Below, in pieces: positions 17,981 to 26,482 of a stretch of DNA of 64,000 nucleotides. The stretch covers positions 124,001-188,000 of the forward strand of contig CAZCGU010000003.1 of the NCBI GenBank assembly GCA_964498525.1, written 5' to 3'. The notes under the pieces are model-generated. The model did not search any database and was not told where the DNA came from. It saw only the letters and a program-made list of their open reading frames with translations. The stretch is from DTU098 sp964498525 (GTDB lineage: Bacteria; Bacillota; Desulfotomaculia; Desulfotomaculales; Pelotomaculaceae). The first letter of the stretch is position 1, and each line of letters begins with the position of its first letter. The translations under genes and the position numbers were made by a program.

Positions 17981-18158
17981 TTAAAAGAATATTAGATGCT
18001 ATATTTTTGAATCTCTTTTACCACCCACATCCGAATCAAGGTTTGATACGGAAGGCCCTGCTTGTAAGCGATTTTTTGACTGCTTCAATTTGACTTGGCT
18101 CCAGGCGCAGATGATTTTTTAAGCTCTCGCTTGTCTATAATTTCTTTTTCCAGTTTAG
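17981..18158 (-). pseudogene. Degenerate second copy of the brnA 3' end
   Basis: About 180 nt nearly identical to 30477-30666, which is the C-terminal half of the BrnA antitoxin plus the tail of a hydrolase remnant. Small deletions here (for example in the segment GCAGA-TGATTTTTTAAG versus GCAGAGTAACGGGTTTTTTAAG, and T6 versus T7) break the frame. A dead duplicate. Confidence 0.8.
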
Positions 18159-18210
18159 GAGAGTCCTTCCAAAGAAAGCAAAAAATCAATTTCAAAGACC
18201 GCGAAACAGT

Positions 18211-19158
18211 TTAATTCAATTCTTTATATACCGCACATGCGTCCTCAATGTTGTGCTGTTCGGTTTCATGGTCTCCCTTTGCTCCGGCAGTTACAAGAAT
18301 ATATTCCTTTCCGTCAATTTGGGCGAAACTGGCAAGGCAAAGCCCGGCCTCATCGGTGTAACCCGTTTTTCCGCCGAGAATCTCTCCATTTGGAAGCATC
18401 TGAGCCTCCAGGTTTTGAGATAGGGTGCTTGTGAAGGTAATGCCGTCGGGATGTTTATTCGTAGTCTGCGTAGAATGGCGAGAGGAAGTGAAGATTTCAC
18501 GGAACGTATCATTTTGCAAGGCATAACGAAGAAGAATTGCCAAATCCTTGACCGTTGTATAGTGGTTTTCGTCATGAAGGCCGGCTGCATTTTCAAAATG
18601 AGTATTGCCCATACCCAGCTTTGATGCCTTCTGATTCATCATCTTCACAAAGTTTTGCTCTGACCCCGCGATTTGGTCAGCAAGCCCAATGCAGCACTCT
18701 GCACCGCTCGGCAGCAACACCCCGTATAGGAGATCAATTGCCTTAACTTGTTCATTGGGTTGGAAACCGGCTAATGATGCATCTGCATCATAAAGCCCTT
18801 GAAACATTGAATTGGAAAGCGCTATTTTTTCTTGCAAATCAGGCAGATTTTCAATTGCAACGATTGCCGTCATTATCTTGGTTAACGACGCGGGGTAGAT
18901 TCTTTCCTCATCTTTCTCCTGCATCAAAATGGCATGATCGTTTAATCGAATCAAAATTGCGTTAGGGCTATGGAGGCCATCAGGAGGTAGAGGAATAGTG
19001 GTGTCTGTGGCTAACGTCAAAGGGGGAAGCGACTTGATTTTGCCGTAGTCACCAAGAGTCATAAAAGCTTTATAAGCAAAAGCAACAAGGATGACTATCA
19101 ACATGAATGACAAAAATTTTCGAATTCTTAATTTTTTCTTTTTTGTTTTTGAAACCAT
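18211..19158 (-). CDS. D-alanyl-D-alanine carboxypeptidase, S11 family (DacA-like)
   Basis: 315 residues. One N-terminal membrane anchor (residues 14-34) after a lysine-rich start. SLTK at 91-94 holds the acylating Ser and general-base Lys; the second motif is SGA at 151-153 in place of the usual SGN; KTG at 264-266 is intact. The enzyme trims the terminal D-Ala of peptidoglycan stems, which limits cross-linking and removes vancomycin targets. Last gene of the operon-like set 22225-18211, 74 nt after the secreted protein gene. The Asn-to-Ala change in motif 2 occurs in some S11 enzymes but may alter activity. Confidence 0.88.
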   Translation of the reverse strand: MVSKTKKKKLRIRKFLSFMLIVILVAFAYKAFMTLGDYGKIKSLPPLTLATDTTIPLPPDGLHSPNAILIRLNDHAILMQEKDEERIYPASLTKIMTAIVAIENLPDLQEKIALSNSMFQGLYDADASLAGFQPNEQVKAIDLLYGVLLPSGAECCIGLADQIAGSEQNFVKMMNQKASKLGMGNTHFENAAGLHDENHYTTVKDLAILLRYALQNDTFREIFTSSRHSTQTTNKHPDGITFTSTLSQNLEAQMLPNGEILGGKTGYTDEAGLCLASFAQIDGKEYILVTAGAKGDHETEQHNIEDACAVYKELN

Positions 19159-19232
19159 ATCAAAGACCTCTAGCTAGAGTTTTTGATGCGGGATTCATGA
19201 TGCAGCAAAGAAACGCTGTAAGAATTTTACGA

Positions 19233-20039
19233 TTAACCCAGGGTGTATTGCGAGGCCTGAATCGGAGTAAGCGTAATTCCGTCGGTATTAAATATCGTTC
19301 CATCATCATTGACGTATTGGTATTCGAGTGTGTCTTCACTGAAGAGCCTAAACTGCCCGGTTGAATCTTCGTAGACCTCTTCCTTGACAGGTAGACCGGT
19401 ATCCTGATCGATAAAGTCAATCCGCTGCATATTAGACTGCGTGGTGTCATTTATATAAGACTGATAGCTATCCGCCATCATTTTATTTAGTGTTTTTCCA
19501 TCCTGCGTTTTTTCTGTACCGATTACGGTCCAGTCGCTTCCTGTATAGAATGACTTTACAGTATTAAAATCATAATTCATTACTTTTTTTTGTTCAGAGA
19601 ACTTGGGTTGATCCGTAATCTTTAGAATTGTTCCGCTTACAGGGTTACCGTCTTTATCCCTCTGAATCGTAATAAGATCATTCTCACTGTTGGCAAGGTA
19701 AGTGCTCTGATATTTTATCAACTGATTACCTGAGGCATATTCCTTTACATCTTGCCTTGATTCCTTCGTCTCGGGATTATACCAGCACTCGAAAATTAAG
19801 TTCTGGCTGCCGTCTGTTCTGGAGTAAGTGTCTTTGCTATATTGGATCGTCCCCTGAGTGATTTCAATTGTCGATGATGGAGTTACAGAGTTGGGTACGG
19901 ACATTACCGTATCTTTCGGCACAGAGTCGAAGCTTTTTGCTGCGAGTGCAGTGGCTGTCCCCATACTGCCGATGACCAAAACTGACGCCAAAAGGAGCCC
20001 AGCGATTTTTTTACCTTTTCCTATTGATTTATGCTCCAT
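19233..20039 (-). CDS. Secreted protein of unknown function in the cell-wall module
   Basis: 268 residues; start ATG 20039 with GGGAGG upstream. Residues 1-34 are a signal peptide (GKGKKIAGLLLASVLVIGSM, ATALAA). The mature part is beta-rich: SQNLIFECWYNPETKESRQD, GNPVSGTILKITDQPKF, RIDFIDQDTGLPVKEEVYED. The layout suggests a LolA/RseB-like curved sheet that could bind lipid or a wall precursor, but I do not recognise a named family. Encoded between a two-component system and a D,D-carboxypeptidase, behind its own copy of the direct-repeat box. May serve as a co-sensor or inhibitor. Confidence 0.75.
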   Translation of the reverse strand: MEHKSIGKGKKIAGLLLASVLVIGSMGTATALAAKSFDSVPKDTVMSVPNSVTPSSTIEITQGTIQYSKDTYSRTDGSQNLIFECWYNPETKESRQDVKEYASGNQLIKYQSTYLANSENDLITIQRDKDGNPVSGTILKITDQPKFSEQKKVMNYDFNTVKSFYTGSDWTVIGTEKTQDGKTLNKMMADSYQSYINDTTQSNMQRIDFIDQDTGLPVKEEVYEDSTGQFRLFSEDTLEYQYVNDDGTIFNTDGITLTPIQASQYTLG

Positions 20040-20089
20040 AATTAATTTACCTCCCGTTTTTTATAGTGTGCAAGTGAACTTGCAATTCT

Positions 20090-20141
20090 AATATAAAAAA
20101 ACGATGTTTCATAAGTATCGAAGAGTTGTAAATTAGTTGTA
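20090..20141 (-). promoter_or_regulatory. Response-regulator box and promoter for the secreted protein/carboxypeptidase genes
   Basis: Plus-strand AGTTGTAAATTAGTTGTA (20124-20141) is a direct repeat of AGTTGTA with 11-nt period, typical of OmpR-family binding. On the minus strand a TATATT -10 lies at 20095-20090, 28 nt from the box edge. The same box and the same 28-nt distance occur upstream of the regulator gene (22282-22333). The box overlaps the last codons of the kinase gene. Confidence 0.75.
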
Positions 20142-21569
20142 TAATTTAGGAAAGATTATCCTGACCTTTGTTCCCTCGTTCATATGACTTATTATTTCAA
20201 TCTGGCCTTCGTGGAGTTTGATAATCTCGGCACAGATTGCAAGCCCAAGACCGGCCCCGTGATTGGATTTAGTGCGTACCTTGTCCACCACAAAAAACGG
20301 CTCGAATATTTTCGGGATATCCTGCTCCGGAATGCCAATCCCTTCATCCTCGACCTCAACCGCATAATTAGTTTCTTTCAATACATACCCCCTCAGATAA
20401 ATTCGCCCACCTGATTTTGATGCCTTTATAGCATTGTCAAGCAGATTTGTGCAGAGTAGTGTGAATAAATCCCGCTCAATAAAGATATTATGCGGTTCGA
20501 TATCAACACACAGGTCGATATCGAACTTCTCCAGTTGAGGCTTCATCGCTTCCTCAATATCGGAGCAGAGCGCCAAAACATCTTCGAGTTTAAATTCCGG
20601 CTTTTCTTTACCGACAAGGATTAAATCCATCAGCTTGAAGGAGAGACTTTCAAGCCGTTTACCTTCCGTATAAATGTAAGTTAATGCTTTAAAGAAGACC
20701 TCCTCATTATACTTAGCCGTTCGTAGAAATTCAGCATAGCCGATGATGGAGGTAAGCGGCGTTTTTAATTCGTGCGTCAGACAATCGATAAAGTTCTGCC
20801 GTTTTTTTGCGGTGATTTCCAACTCATCCACTTTACTTTCGACAGCCTCTGCCATCTGATTAAAGCTACGAGCAAGCACTCCGATTTCGTCGTTGGAAAG
20901 GACATTGACCCGCTGCGTATAGTCACCGCCTGCAATTATTTGCGCCGATTTGTTGAGCGATCTGACTGAACGTGTCAAAAACCATATGAGCGCATAAAGT
21001 CCTGCTGCGAGAATAATCGTTATCGCGATATTCATTTTAAGGAAAAGACTGATTTGAGCGGATTTGTCACTATAGACCCCGGAAATATCACGGATATAAC
21101 TGACTTTGAAATCCATATTGTCGAGTGTCAAAATGCCGGTGACAAATAAATAGGTTTTTTCTCCGACATCACGAATGATATATTGTCTCCCGCCGGTAGT
21201 CAGGCCGTTCAGCTCAGATCTGGCTCCCGTAATATTTCCGTTGAAATTGCTAAACACGGTATTGCTTTGACTATCCAATATCTCGATGAACACCTGATTG
21301 TCGTCAAAATAGCGTGTATATTTTTCAGAGTTGTTTTTCAAAAAATCCTGGGCATTGCTGGATATATTAAGCTGCCGATTCGAGAAATTGATATACGCCC
21401 AATCCGCCCATATCTGTGAGACAACAATCAATTGCTCTGCACAACCCAGCTCAATCTCCCTCTGCTGGTTCTGGTTGAAATTATGCTCGATAAGGTAAAA
21501 CGAGGAAACATTAAACAATAGCTCAAACAGGACAAAGGTACAAAGAAAAACTTTATGCCAAAGCTTCAC
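20133..21569 (-). CDS. Sensor histidine kinase (HAMP, HisKA)
   Basis: 478 residues. Membrane helices at about 5-25 and 180-198 enclose a ~150-residue extracellular sensor. HAMP follows (RSVRSLNKSAQIIAGGDY), then HisKA with FIDCLTHELKTPLTSIIGYA (phospho-acceptor His 266). The ATPase domain has NLLDNAIKAS (N box), DEGIGIPEQDIPKIFEPFF (G1/F box) and GAGLGLAICAEII (G2). The gene overlaps the regulator gene by 4 nt, so the pair is coupled. Context with a D,D-carboxypeptidase suggests cell-envelope sensing. Confidence 0.9.
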   Translation of the reverse strand: MKLWHKVFLCTFVLFELLFNVSSFYLIEHNFNQNQQREIELGCAEQLIVVSQIWADWAYINFSNRQLNISSNAQDFLKNNSEKYTRYFDDNQVFIEILDSQSNTVFSNFNGNITGARSELNGLTTGGRQYIIRDVGEKTYLFVTGILTLDNMDFKVSYIRDISGVYSDKSAQISLFLKMNIAITIILAAGLYALIWFLTRSVRSLNKSAQIIAGGDYTQRVNVLSNDEIGVLARSFNQMAEAVESKVDELEITAKKRQNFIDCLTHELKTPLTSIIGYAEFLRTAKYNEEVFFKALTYIYTEGKRLESLSFKLMDLILVGKEKPEFKLEDVLALCSDIEEAMKPQLEKFDIDLCVDIEPHNIFIERDLFTLLCTNLLDNAIKASKSGGRIYLRGYVLKETNYAVEVEDEGIGIPEQDIPKIFEPFFVVDKVRTKSNHGAGLGLAICAEIIKLHEGQIEIISHMNEGTKVRIIFPKLYN

Positions 21570-22225
21570 GCATTATCCTCCAACCTGTAGCCATATTTAT
21601 ACACCGTTTTTATCTGCTCCTCCCAGCCGAGTTTTTTGCGGATCTTTTGAATATGGATATCAACGGTACGCGTTTCACCGACATAGTCATATCCCCAGAC
21701 AAGTTCCAGGATCTTGTCTCTGGAGAGCGCTTTATTTCGGTTTTTAAGGAGCAGGAGTAAGAGTTCATATTCTTTCATCGTCAGGTCAACCGCTACTCCT
21801 TCTTTTTTTACGGAACGCTCCTCAGTGTTTATCTCAAGATCTTCAAACTGAATAATGTCAGAGCTATTTCCGTACCGGCGCAGAACGGCTTCAATCCGCG
21901 CTAAAAGCTCCATGGCCTCAAACGGCTTTACAATGTAATCATCGGCTCCCATTTTAAGCCCCTTCACCTTGTCAGACAGCCCACTTTTCGCAGTTAGGAA
22001 GATAACCGGCAATCCCTTCTGTTTGAATTGGGAAAGCAGGTCGAAGCCCTCTATATCCGGGAGTGCAATATCCAGAAGGATTAAGTCCGGAGAAAAAGTG
22101 TTGAGCGTGCTGAGTGCAGCATTTCCGTCAAAGGCCTGCACACTCTTATAGCCCACAAGATTCAGATTCAATTTAATGAGATCGGAAATCGCCGCATCAT
22201 CTTCAACAATCAATATTTTTTCCAT
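21566..22225 (-). CDS. OmpR/PhoB-family response regulator
   Basis: 219 residues. Receiver 1-115: EDD at 8-10, phospho-acceptor Asp 52 (LILLDIALPDIEG), KPFEAMELLARI at the end. Winged helix 125-217: DLTMKEYELLLLLLKNRNKA, VWGYDYVGETRTVDIHIQKI, and KYGYRL at the end. First gene of the module; its promoter carries the direct-repeat box at 22316-22333, pointing to autoregulation. Resembles VanR-type regulators by context, but no van ligase is linked. Confidence 0.92.
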   Translation of the reverse strand: MEKILIVEDDAAISDLIKLNLNLVGYKSVQAFDGNAALSTLNTFSPDLILLDIALPDIEGFDLLSQFKQKGLPVIFLTAKSGLSDKVKGLKMGADDYIVKPFEAMELLARIEAVLRRYGNSSDIIQFEDLEINTEERSVKKEGVAVDLTMKEYELLLLLLKNRNKALSRDKILELVWGYDYVGETRTVDIHIQKIRKKLGWEEQIKTVYKYGYRLEDNA

Positions 22226-22281
22226 ATGTACCTCATGAACTTGTTGGATATCTCAACCAATTACGGACATATTTATTTTTT

Positions 22282-22333
22282 AGTATAACATAAACTTATT
22301 TACGAACTCCTTCTAAGTTGTAAATAAGTTGTA
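22282..22333 (-). promoter_or_regulatory. Autoregulatory box and promoter of the response-regulator gene
   Basis: Plus-strand AGTTGTAAATAAGTTGTA (22316-22333) differs by one base from the box at 20124-20141. The minus-strand -10 is TATACT (22287-22282), again 28 nt from the box edge. Identical geometry at two promoters of one gene set supports control by the encoded OmpR-type regulator. Confidence 0.75.
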
Positions 22334-22482
22334 AAGTCGTACCTTAGATGATAAAAAAGGATACCGTATTCTTTCAAGAACAGCATGTCACAAACCTCTC
22401 TTAAGCTTCTCCATATATTGCAAAAATATAGGGAGGTACACTGATTCCTGTTGTGCCCTACTAATCTGAGTTTCATCAAAAT

Positions 22483-22842
22483 TTATACTACCCAGGCATG
22501 ATACATCTGCTGAAGCTCCGGCAACAACTCCGTAAGGCGGATATATCGGCGCACTTTGTCTTTACTTATACCCGCATCTTCACCCACTTTTTCAACGGAT
22601 AACTTCTGTGCAACTTGCATAGAAGTTAAATCTGGCCGTGCGCCTTGCCGTTTGATGGCTTCCAGTTTCATTTTGTATGCCTTCGCCCGTTCGCTGGGCA
22701 GGATATTTTCACTTTGGATATTACTGTCAACCATGATGATCACCTTTTTTCCTTCCTGCGCCAGCCCGATGCCGAGGTTGGCGCAGGTGGTTGTCTTGCC
22801 GACGCCGCCTTTTTGATTGGCGATGGCAATTACATTGGTCAT
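22483..22842 (-). pseudogene. ParA N-terminus joined to a ParB segment
   Basis: From ATG 22842: MTNVIAIANQKGGVGKTTT is the deviant Walker A of ParA/Soj, followed by GIGLAQEGKKVIIMVDSN. At about residue 46 the sequence switches to ERAKAYKMKLEAIKRQG, GEDAGISKDKVRRYIRLTEL, the helix-turn-helix of a ParB/RepB-type protein. The remaining ~200 residues of ParA and the start of ParB are missing, then it ends at HAWVV. A deletion has fused two neighbouring partition genes of a mobile element. Confidence 0.75.
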
Positions 22843-22865
22843 TATGGGTTTCACCTCCTGAATTT

Positions 22866-22903
22866 GGGCAAAAAAAGTAGACGCTCTTTTCTGAACGTCT
22901 ACT
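22866..22903 (-). terminator. Terminator or attenuator hairpin upstream of the parA remnant
   Basis: On the minus strand AGTAGACG (22903-22896) pairs with CGTCTACT (22883-22876) and a T-run follows. It lies between any upstream promoter and the parA start, so it may attenuate the partition genes. Confidence 0.6.
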
Positions 22904-23020
22904 CATTTGCTTATATAGGTTTTTCAATGGAATTTTAGCTTTTCTGACTGTCAACGGACCATGCTTCCGAAGTGAACACACATCACAACAGTCCGTGCCG
23001 TGCCTTAATTGTATTGGTTT

Positions 23021-23203
23021 TCATCCCTGATTTGCCCTTGATTTTTCCCTCATGAGCATCGGCAAAACAGTAGATAAGCTATAAGCACCGATAACAGCAG
23101 ATAATGCGCTGACTTGCATAAATTCCTTGTAATCTGGGGATTTCCAAGCCTCTGGCGGCAGTTTATAATAGGTGGCAAGAGCTTGCAAAAGTAGAGGTTT
23201 CAA
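23021..23203 (-). CDS. Small hypothetical protein or fragment near parA
   Basis: 60 residues from TTG 23203: KPLLLQALATYYKLPPEAWK, then SALSAVIGAYSLSTVLPMLM and REKSRANQG. Looks like a real amphipathic/helical protein, but the start is weak and no ribosome site stands out. Its place beside the ParA/ParB remnant suggests a piece of an integrative element. Family not recognised. Confidence 0.35.
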   Translation of the reverse strand: MKPLLLQALATYYKLPPEAWKSPDYKEFMQVSALSAVIGAYSLSTVLPMLMREKSRANQG

Positions 23204-23304
23204 ATTCTAATTTGACGAGCAGTTTTGAACTGTCGGTCATTTACATAATCCCATATTGAGACAACTTCCGAAGAATCATGGAATATATAGAATGCGAGGT
23301 CATA

Positions 23305-24813
23305 ATGGCAACTGCTTATGAAAAATACCTGAAACTGAATATTGACGCTTCCCGCATTGGTTTGGAGCGTAGCGAGAACGAAGGCAACTACTTTTGCATG
23401 CCCAGGGGGGCGAAAGTAATCGGCCGGGCCGGGGCGGACGGTATCCACTATTGTTTTGTGCGTGGTTTTGGCGAGATGGTGTTTGCCGTCAGCCCGATGA
23501 ACACACCGGGAAATTATGTGCATCCGGTGGCAGGGGATTTTGCCGACTTCCTACGGCTCCTGCTAGCGTGCGGCGACGCTGCGGCACTGGAGCAGGCGTA
23601 CTGTTGGGAGCAGGCGCAGTTTGATGCTTTCCTGCGGGACAATCCTCCCACCGCCAAACAGCAGGCCGTTTTAGATGCGATCCGGGATAAGCTGTCGCTT
23701 ACGCCTATGGAGAGGCCCTTTGCTTATCTCAAGGAGCTGCAGGCCGGGTTCGATTACAGCGGCATCAAATATACGGAAGATTACTATGAGTGGGTTCCTG
23801 CCGAGCCGGGAATGCCTGAATGGAAGGTTTACTTTGACGGCAGCTTTTGGGGCCATCAAGGCCGTGAAAGAGCTGGCAGGGAAATCTATCTCGGCAAACA
23901 GTTTGTCTGGAACGATGAAGTCTGGCATATCCCGGCGGTTTACACCTGCGGCAAAGGCTTGGTCGCGGACTTTTGCGTACAGGTTCCGGCAGAGCGCATC
24001 CGTTCCTTTATGGACAAATGGAATCTGTCTATTGAGAACGACGGAACCGATTTTACAGATGAACAGCGGATGCGGGCCGACGCGGAAAATCCGCTGGACA
24101 TCCATATAAATCCGGAAGCTGTGTTGAACGGAACTGTCCTTTCAAGTTCTCATGGCTGCGGAACATCATGGAATCCCTGTTTTCCGGAAAGGAACGGCCT
24201 TGAGGCAAAGAGCGTGATACAGCATTACGGTCTCGATCCCGCATACGGCTGGGCAATCTGGCGCGCCGCTTTCCCTTGGGCAACAAAACGCAGGCCGCAG
24301 ATCAGGACGCTCGGCATCACATTGATACAGGAGCCTGCCGCTGTGCCGGGTCCGCATTTTCATGTGTCGGCGCCCGGTGAACAGGCGACGTTTGTGCACC
24401 CGGCTACCGGCAGGCGGCATACGCTGACCGTGCAGGAATATGAACGGCAGGAATTGACCTGCGAGCATTTCGTCAGCCAAGATCAGGAGTTCCCGACGCA
24501 CTACACTGTGATGAGCTATACGCTTTCGCCGGATCTGCCAGGCGGTGCATTCGCCGTTACTGATTGCGTTTGTTCCGACCAGCCCCGGCAAAAGCGCACT
24601 GTTCCTCATGCGCCACAGGCAATCAACGATGTTTGTGCCATCGGCATCATTTGCGGTACGGATGGCCCGACGGCCGTCATTTTCGGCGGCAACGAACAAG
24701 GAAAGCTCCATGCAGCCTGTTCTGCACTGCACTTTGAAACGGTGGACGATGTGGAGTGGCGTACGGTGTTTCGTGAAAAAACATGCGAAGATGTTACGGT
24801 GGATCTGATATGA
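23305..24813 (+). CDS. Conserved clostridial protein of unknown function
   Basis: 502 residues from ATG 23305 (GCGAGGT upstream); a further ATG at 23278 is in frame. The N-terminal ~100 residues (MPRGAKVIGRAGADGIHYCF, FAVSPMNTPGNYVHPVAGDF) look like a domain common in hypothetical proteins of gut and soil Clostridia. The C-terminal 70 residues include AIGIICGTDGPTAVIFGG, resembling the GGADGPT motif of Na+-translocating decarboxylase beta subunits. No signal peptide or membrane segment. Function unknown. Confidence 0.7.
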   Translation: MATAYEKYLKLNIDASRIGLERSENEGNYFCMPRGAKVIGRAGADGIHYCFVRGFGEMVFAVSPMNTPGNYVHPVAGDFADFLRLLLACGDAAALEQAYCWEQAQFDAFLRDNPPTAKQQAVLDAIRDKLSLTPMERPFAYLKELQAGFDYSGIKYTEDYYEWVPAEPGMPEWKVYFDGSFWGHQGRERAGREIYLGKQFVWNDEVWHIPAVYTCGKGLVADFCVQVPAERIRSFMDKWNLSIENDGTDFTDEQRMRADAENPLDIHINPEAVLNGTVLSSSHGCGTSWNPCFPERNGLEAKSVIQHYGLDPAYGWAIWRAAFPWATKRRPQIRTLGITLIQEPAAVPGPHFHVSAPGEQATFVHPATGRRHTLTVQEYERQELTCEHFVSQDQEFPTHYTVMSYTLSPDLPGGAFAVTDCVCSDQPRQKRTVPHAPQAINDVCAIGIICGTDGPTAVIFGGNEQGKLHAACSALHFETVDDVEWRTVFREKTCEDVTVDLI

Positions 24814-24975
24814 ACCTAACACTGATAGGATATGGGCATCATGCGCTATTCCAATATTTATAGAACGCGTAGATGAACGGGAATTTGTCAGCTTTATGTA
24901 ATGCGCATAGTTATCCTATAATTCATGCACTTTTTATTGAAACAATAATATCCACAAAATGAATAGGAGTAAGTT

Positions 24976-25615
24976 ATGTTTATGAAGATTGATGATACTG
25001 ATGAAAAAAGAATTTATACGTCTTTATCAGAAATAACAAAATCTAAATCAAATTGGGAAGCGTTAATACCTGATGTTGGAAAATTACTTGACCATTCATC
25101 TGATAAAATTAAAGCAAAAAACGCTATGGCTAATGGGGGAAATGGGATACAAACATACAAATCAAATTGAACCATTTGTCCCTAAAATAGCTGTTATGCT
25201 ATATGATGGAAATGAAAAGCTCCGAGAGCGGGCAGTCGGAGCTTTAGGCAGGATTGGCAGGGGTAATATCTTTCTAATTTTGCCTTATATTAATAAGATG
25301 CTTTGTATGGCTAACGATAGCGTTCCCGCGGTACGAATGAATTTCATTTGGGCATCAGAAAATATTGCCACAAATAATCCCGATATTTTTAAAAACCATA
25401 TGAGTATTTTTGCCAATTTATTAAATGACTGTTCAATACGAGTGAGAATGGAAGCTCCTGAAATATTTAGAGTGATCGGAAAGAGAAAACCTGAATATGT
25501 TAAGCCATATATTGTTAAGTTAGGTTTAATGGCTCAAAATGATCCCGATAGGGTTGTGAGAATTCATTCTTCAGGGGCAATCAGGGCAACTATGGAAAAG
25601 CAGACCGTTAATTGA
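24976..25615 (+). pseudogene. HEAT-repeat protein with a frameshift
   Basis: ATG 24976 (TAGGAGTAAG upstream) gives MFMKIDDTDEKRIYTSLSEI, VGKLLDHSSDKIKAK. The frame then changes near the A6 run at about 25118-25123 and continues LWLMGEMGYKHTNQIEPFV, NEKLRERAVGALGRIGRGN, to EKQTVN at 25615. HEAT-like repeats recur about every 38 residues. The shift splits it in repeat 1. A homopolymer sequencing error or slippage are alternatives to true decay. Confidence 0.65.
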
Positions 25616-25663
25616 AGCAGCTACAAATTAGTTTAACAAAAGTAAACAAAAAACTATTAACCA

Positions 25664-25692
25664 TTGACATCGAACATATGTTCTGATTACAA
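25664..25692 (+). promoter_or_regulatory. Sigma-A promoter containing a LexA (SOS) box
   Basis: TTGACA (25664-25669), 17-nt spacer, TACAAT (25687-25692). Inside the spacer is CGAACATATGTTCT (25671-25684), matching the Firmicute LexA/DinR operator CGAAC-N4-GTTCG at all but the last base. An SOS-type promoter. Downstream lies an IS607/TnpB remnant and then, at 26483, a Y-family polymerase, which is a typical LexA target. Confidence 0.75.
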
Positions 25693-25709
25693 TAATGGTA
25701 AGAGGTGAT

Positions 25710-26395
25710 GTCAATGGAAAAACTAAACTGCTAACATCTCACCAAGCAGCAAAATTATTAAACGTATGGCCCCATACATTGCGTCGCTGGGAAAGAGAAG
25801 GGAGATTAACCGGGTAAGCCACGGTTTTGTCTGGTCGAAATTCCTGCAGGCGGCAGAACGCCGGGCTGTACGGGAAGGAGTGCCGTTAGCTAAGGTACCG
25901 CCGCCATTTACGTCAATTATCGCATACTGAAATATCAACAACAGTACGGTATCTCGAACCACGAAGCGGCTGGGTACACCATAGCACGGCGCGGTTTGGG
26001 ATATAGCAAAGAAAAGATACTAAAGAATTAACACAAGAATACATCGAGGAAAAAGATACCTTTTTGTTACTGCCCAACTGGAAGCAGTGGAGTGTAATCA
26101 AGAAAGCGGTTATTGCCGCAGTTAAAAAATTCACAAAAAGAGAGGTGAAAAGCCTGGTTTCCTGGCAGCACTACAGAAAACAACTGTTAGCAGGGTAAAC
26201 CTGGCCATAGATTTTATACAGCGGCACAGTACACATTGTGAAAGACTGTTGCCGCAAGCAGCAATCAGGCGGTGGGTAACACCCCCTTCCGGGCGGAACG
26301 GATAGTAAAAACTAGACGGCGGCATAAAGCCACCCGGAATATGGACGAGAGTCCATAGCTCAGCAGTTGAATCCTGTGACACTGCCTCCCGTTAG
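25710..26395 (+). mobile_element. Decayed IS607-like element (tnpA helix-turn-helix, tnpB tail, right end)
   Basis: 25710-25817 encodes TSHQAAKLLNVWPHTLRRWE and REGRLTG, the MerR-like N-terminus of an IS607 serine transposase, then stops. From ~25817 the frames read FVWSKFLQAAERRAVREGVP, VPPPFTSIIAY and, shifted, LKYQQQYGISNHEAAGYTIA, RRGLGYSKEKI. These match the C-terminal RNase-H-like part of TnpB. The rest (KKAVIAAVKKFTKREVKSLV, to ~26199) is the TnpB tail. 26200-26395 is GC-rich with several hairpins and GCCTCCCGTTAGTCAGCGGGAG, as expected for the right end and its guide-RNA region. The catalytic parts of both proteins are lost. Confidence 0.65.
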
Positions 26396-26482
26396 TCAGC
26401 GGGAGAGAAAATTAATAAATCTGGATTATTCTAAATAAATCGGATTTGTTTAACTTTCAGAAACCAGGCGACCGGAGAATAC

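Noticed and set aside
24976..25615. Programmed frameshift in the HEAT-repeat gene
   Set aside because: An A6 run is present, but no stimulatory hairpin or upstream Shine-Dalgarno-like element was seen, and neighbouring genes are decayed; simple mutation or read error is more likely.
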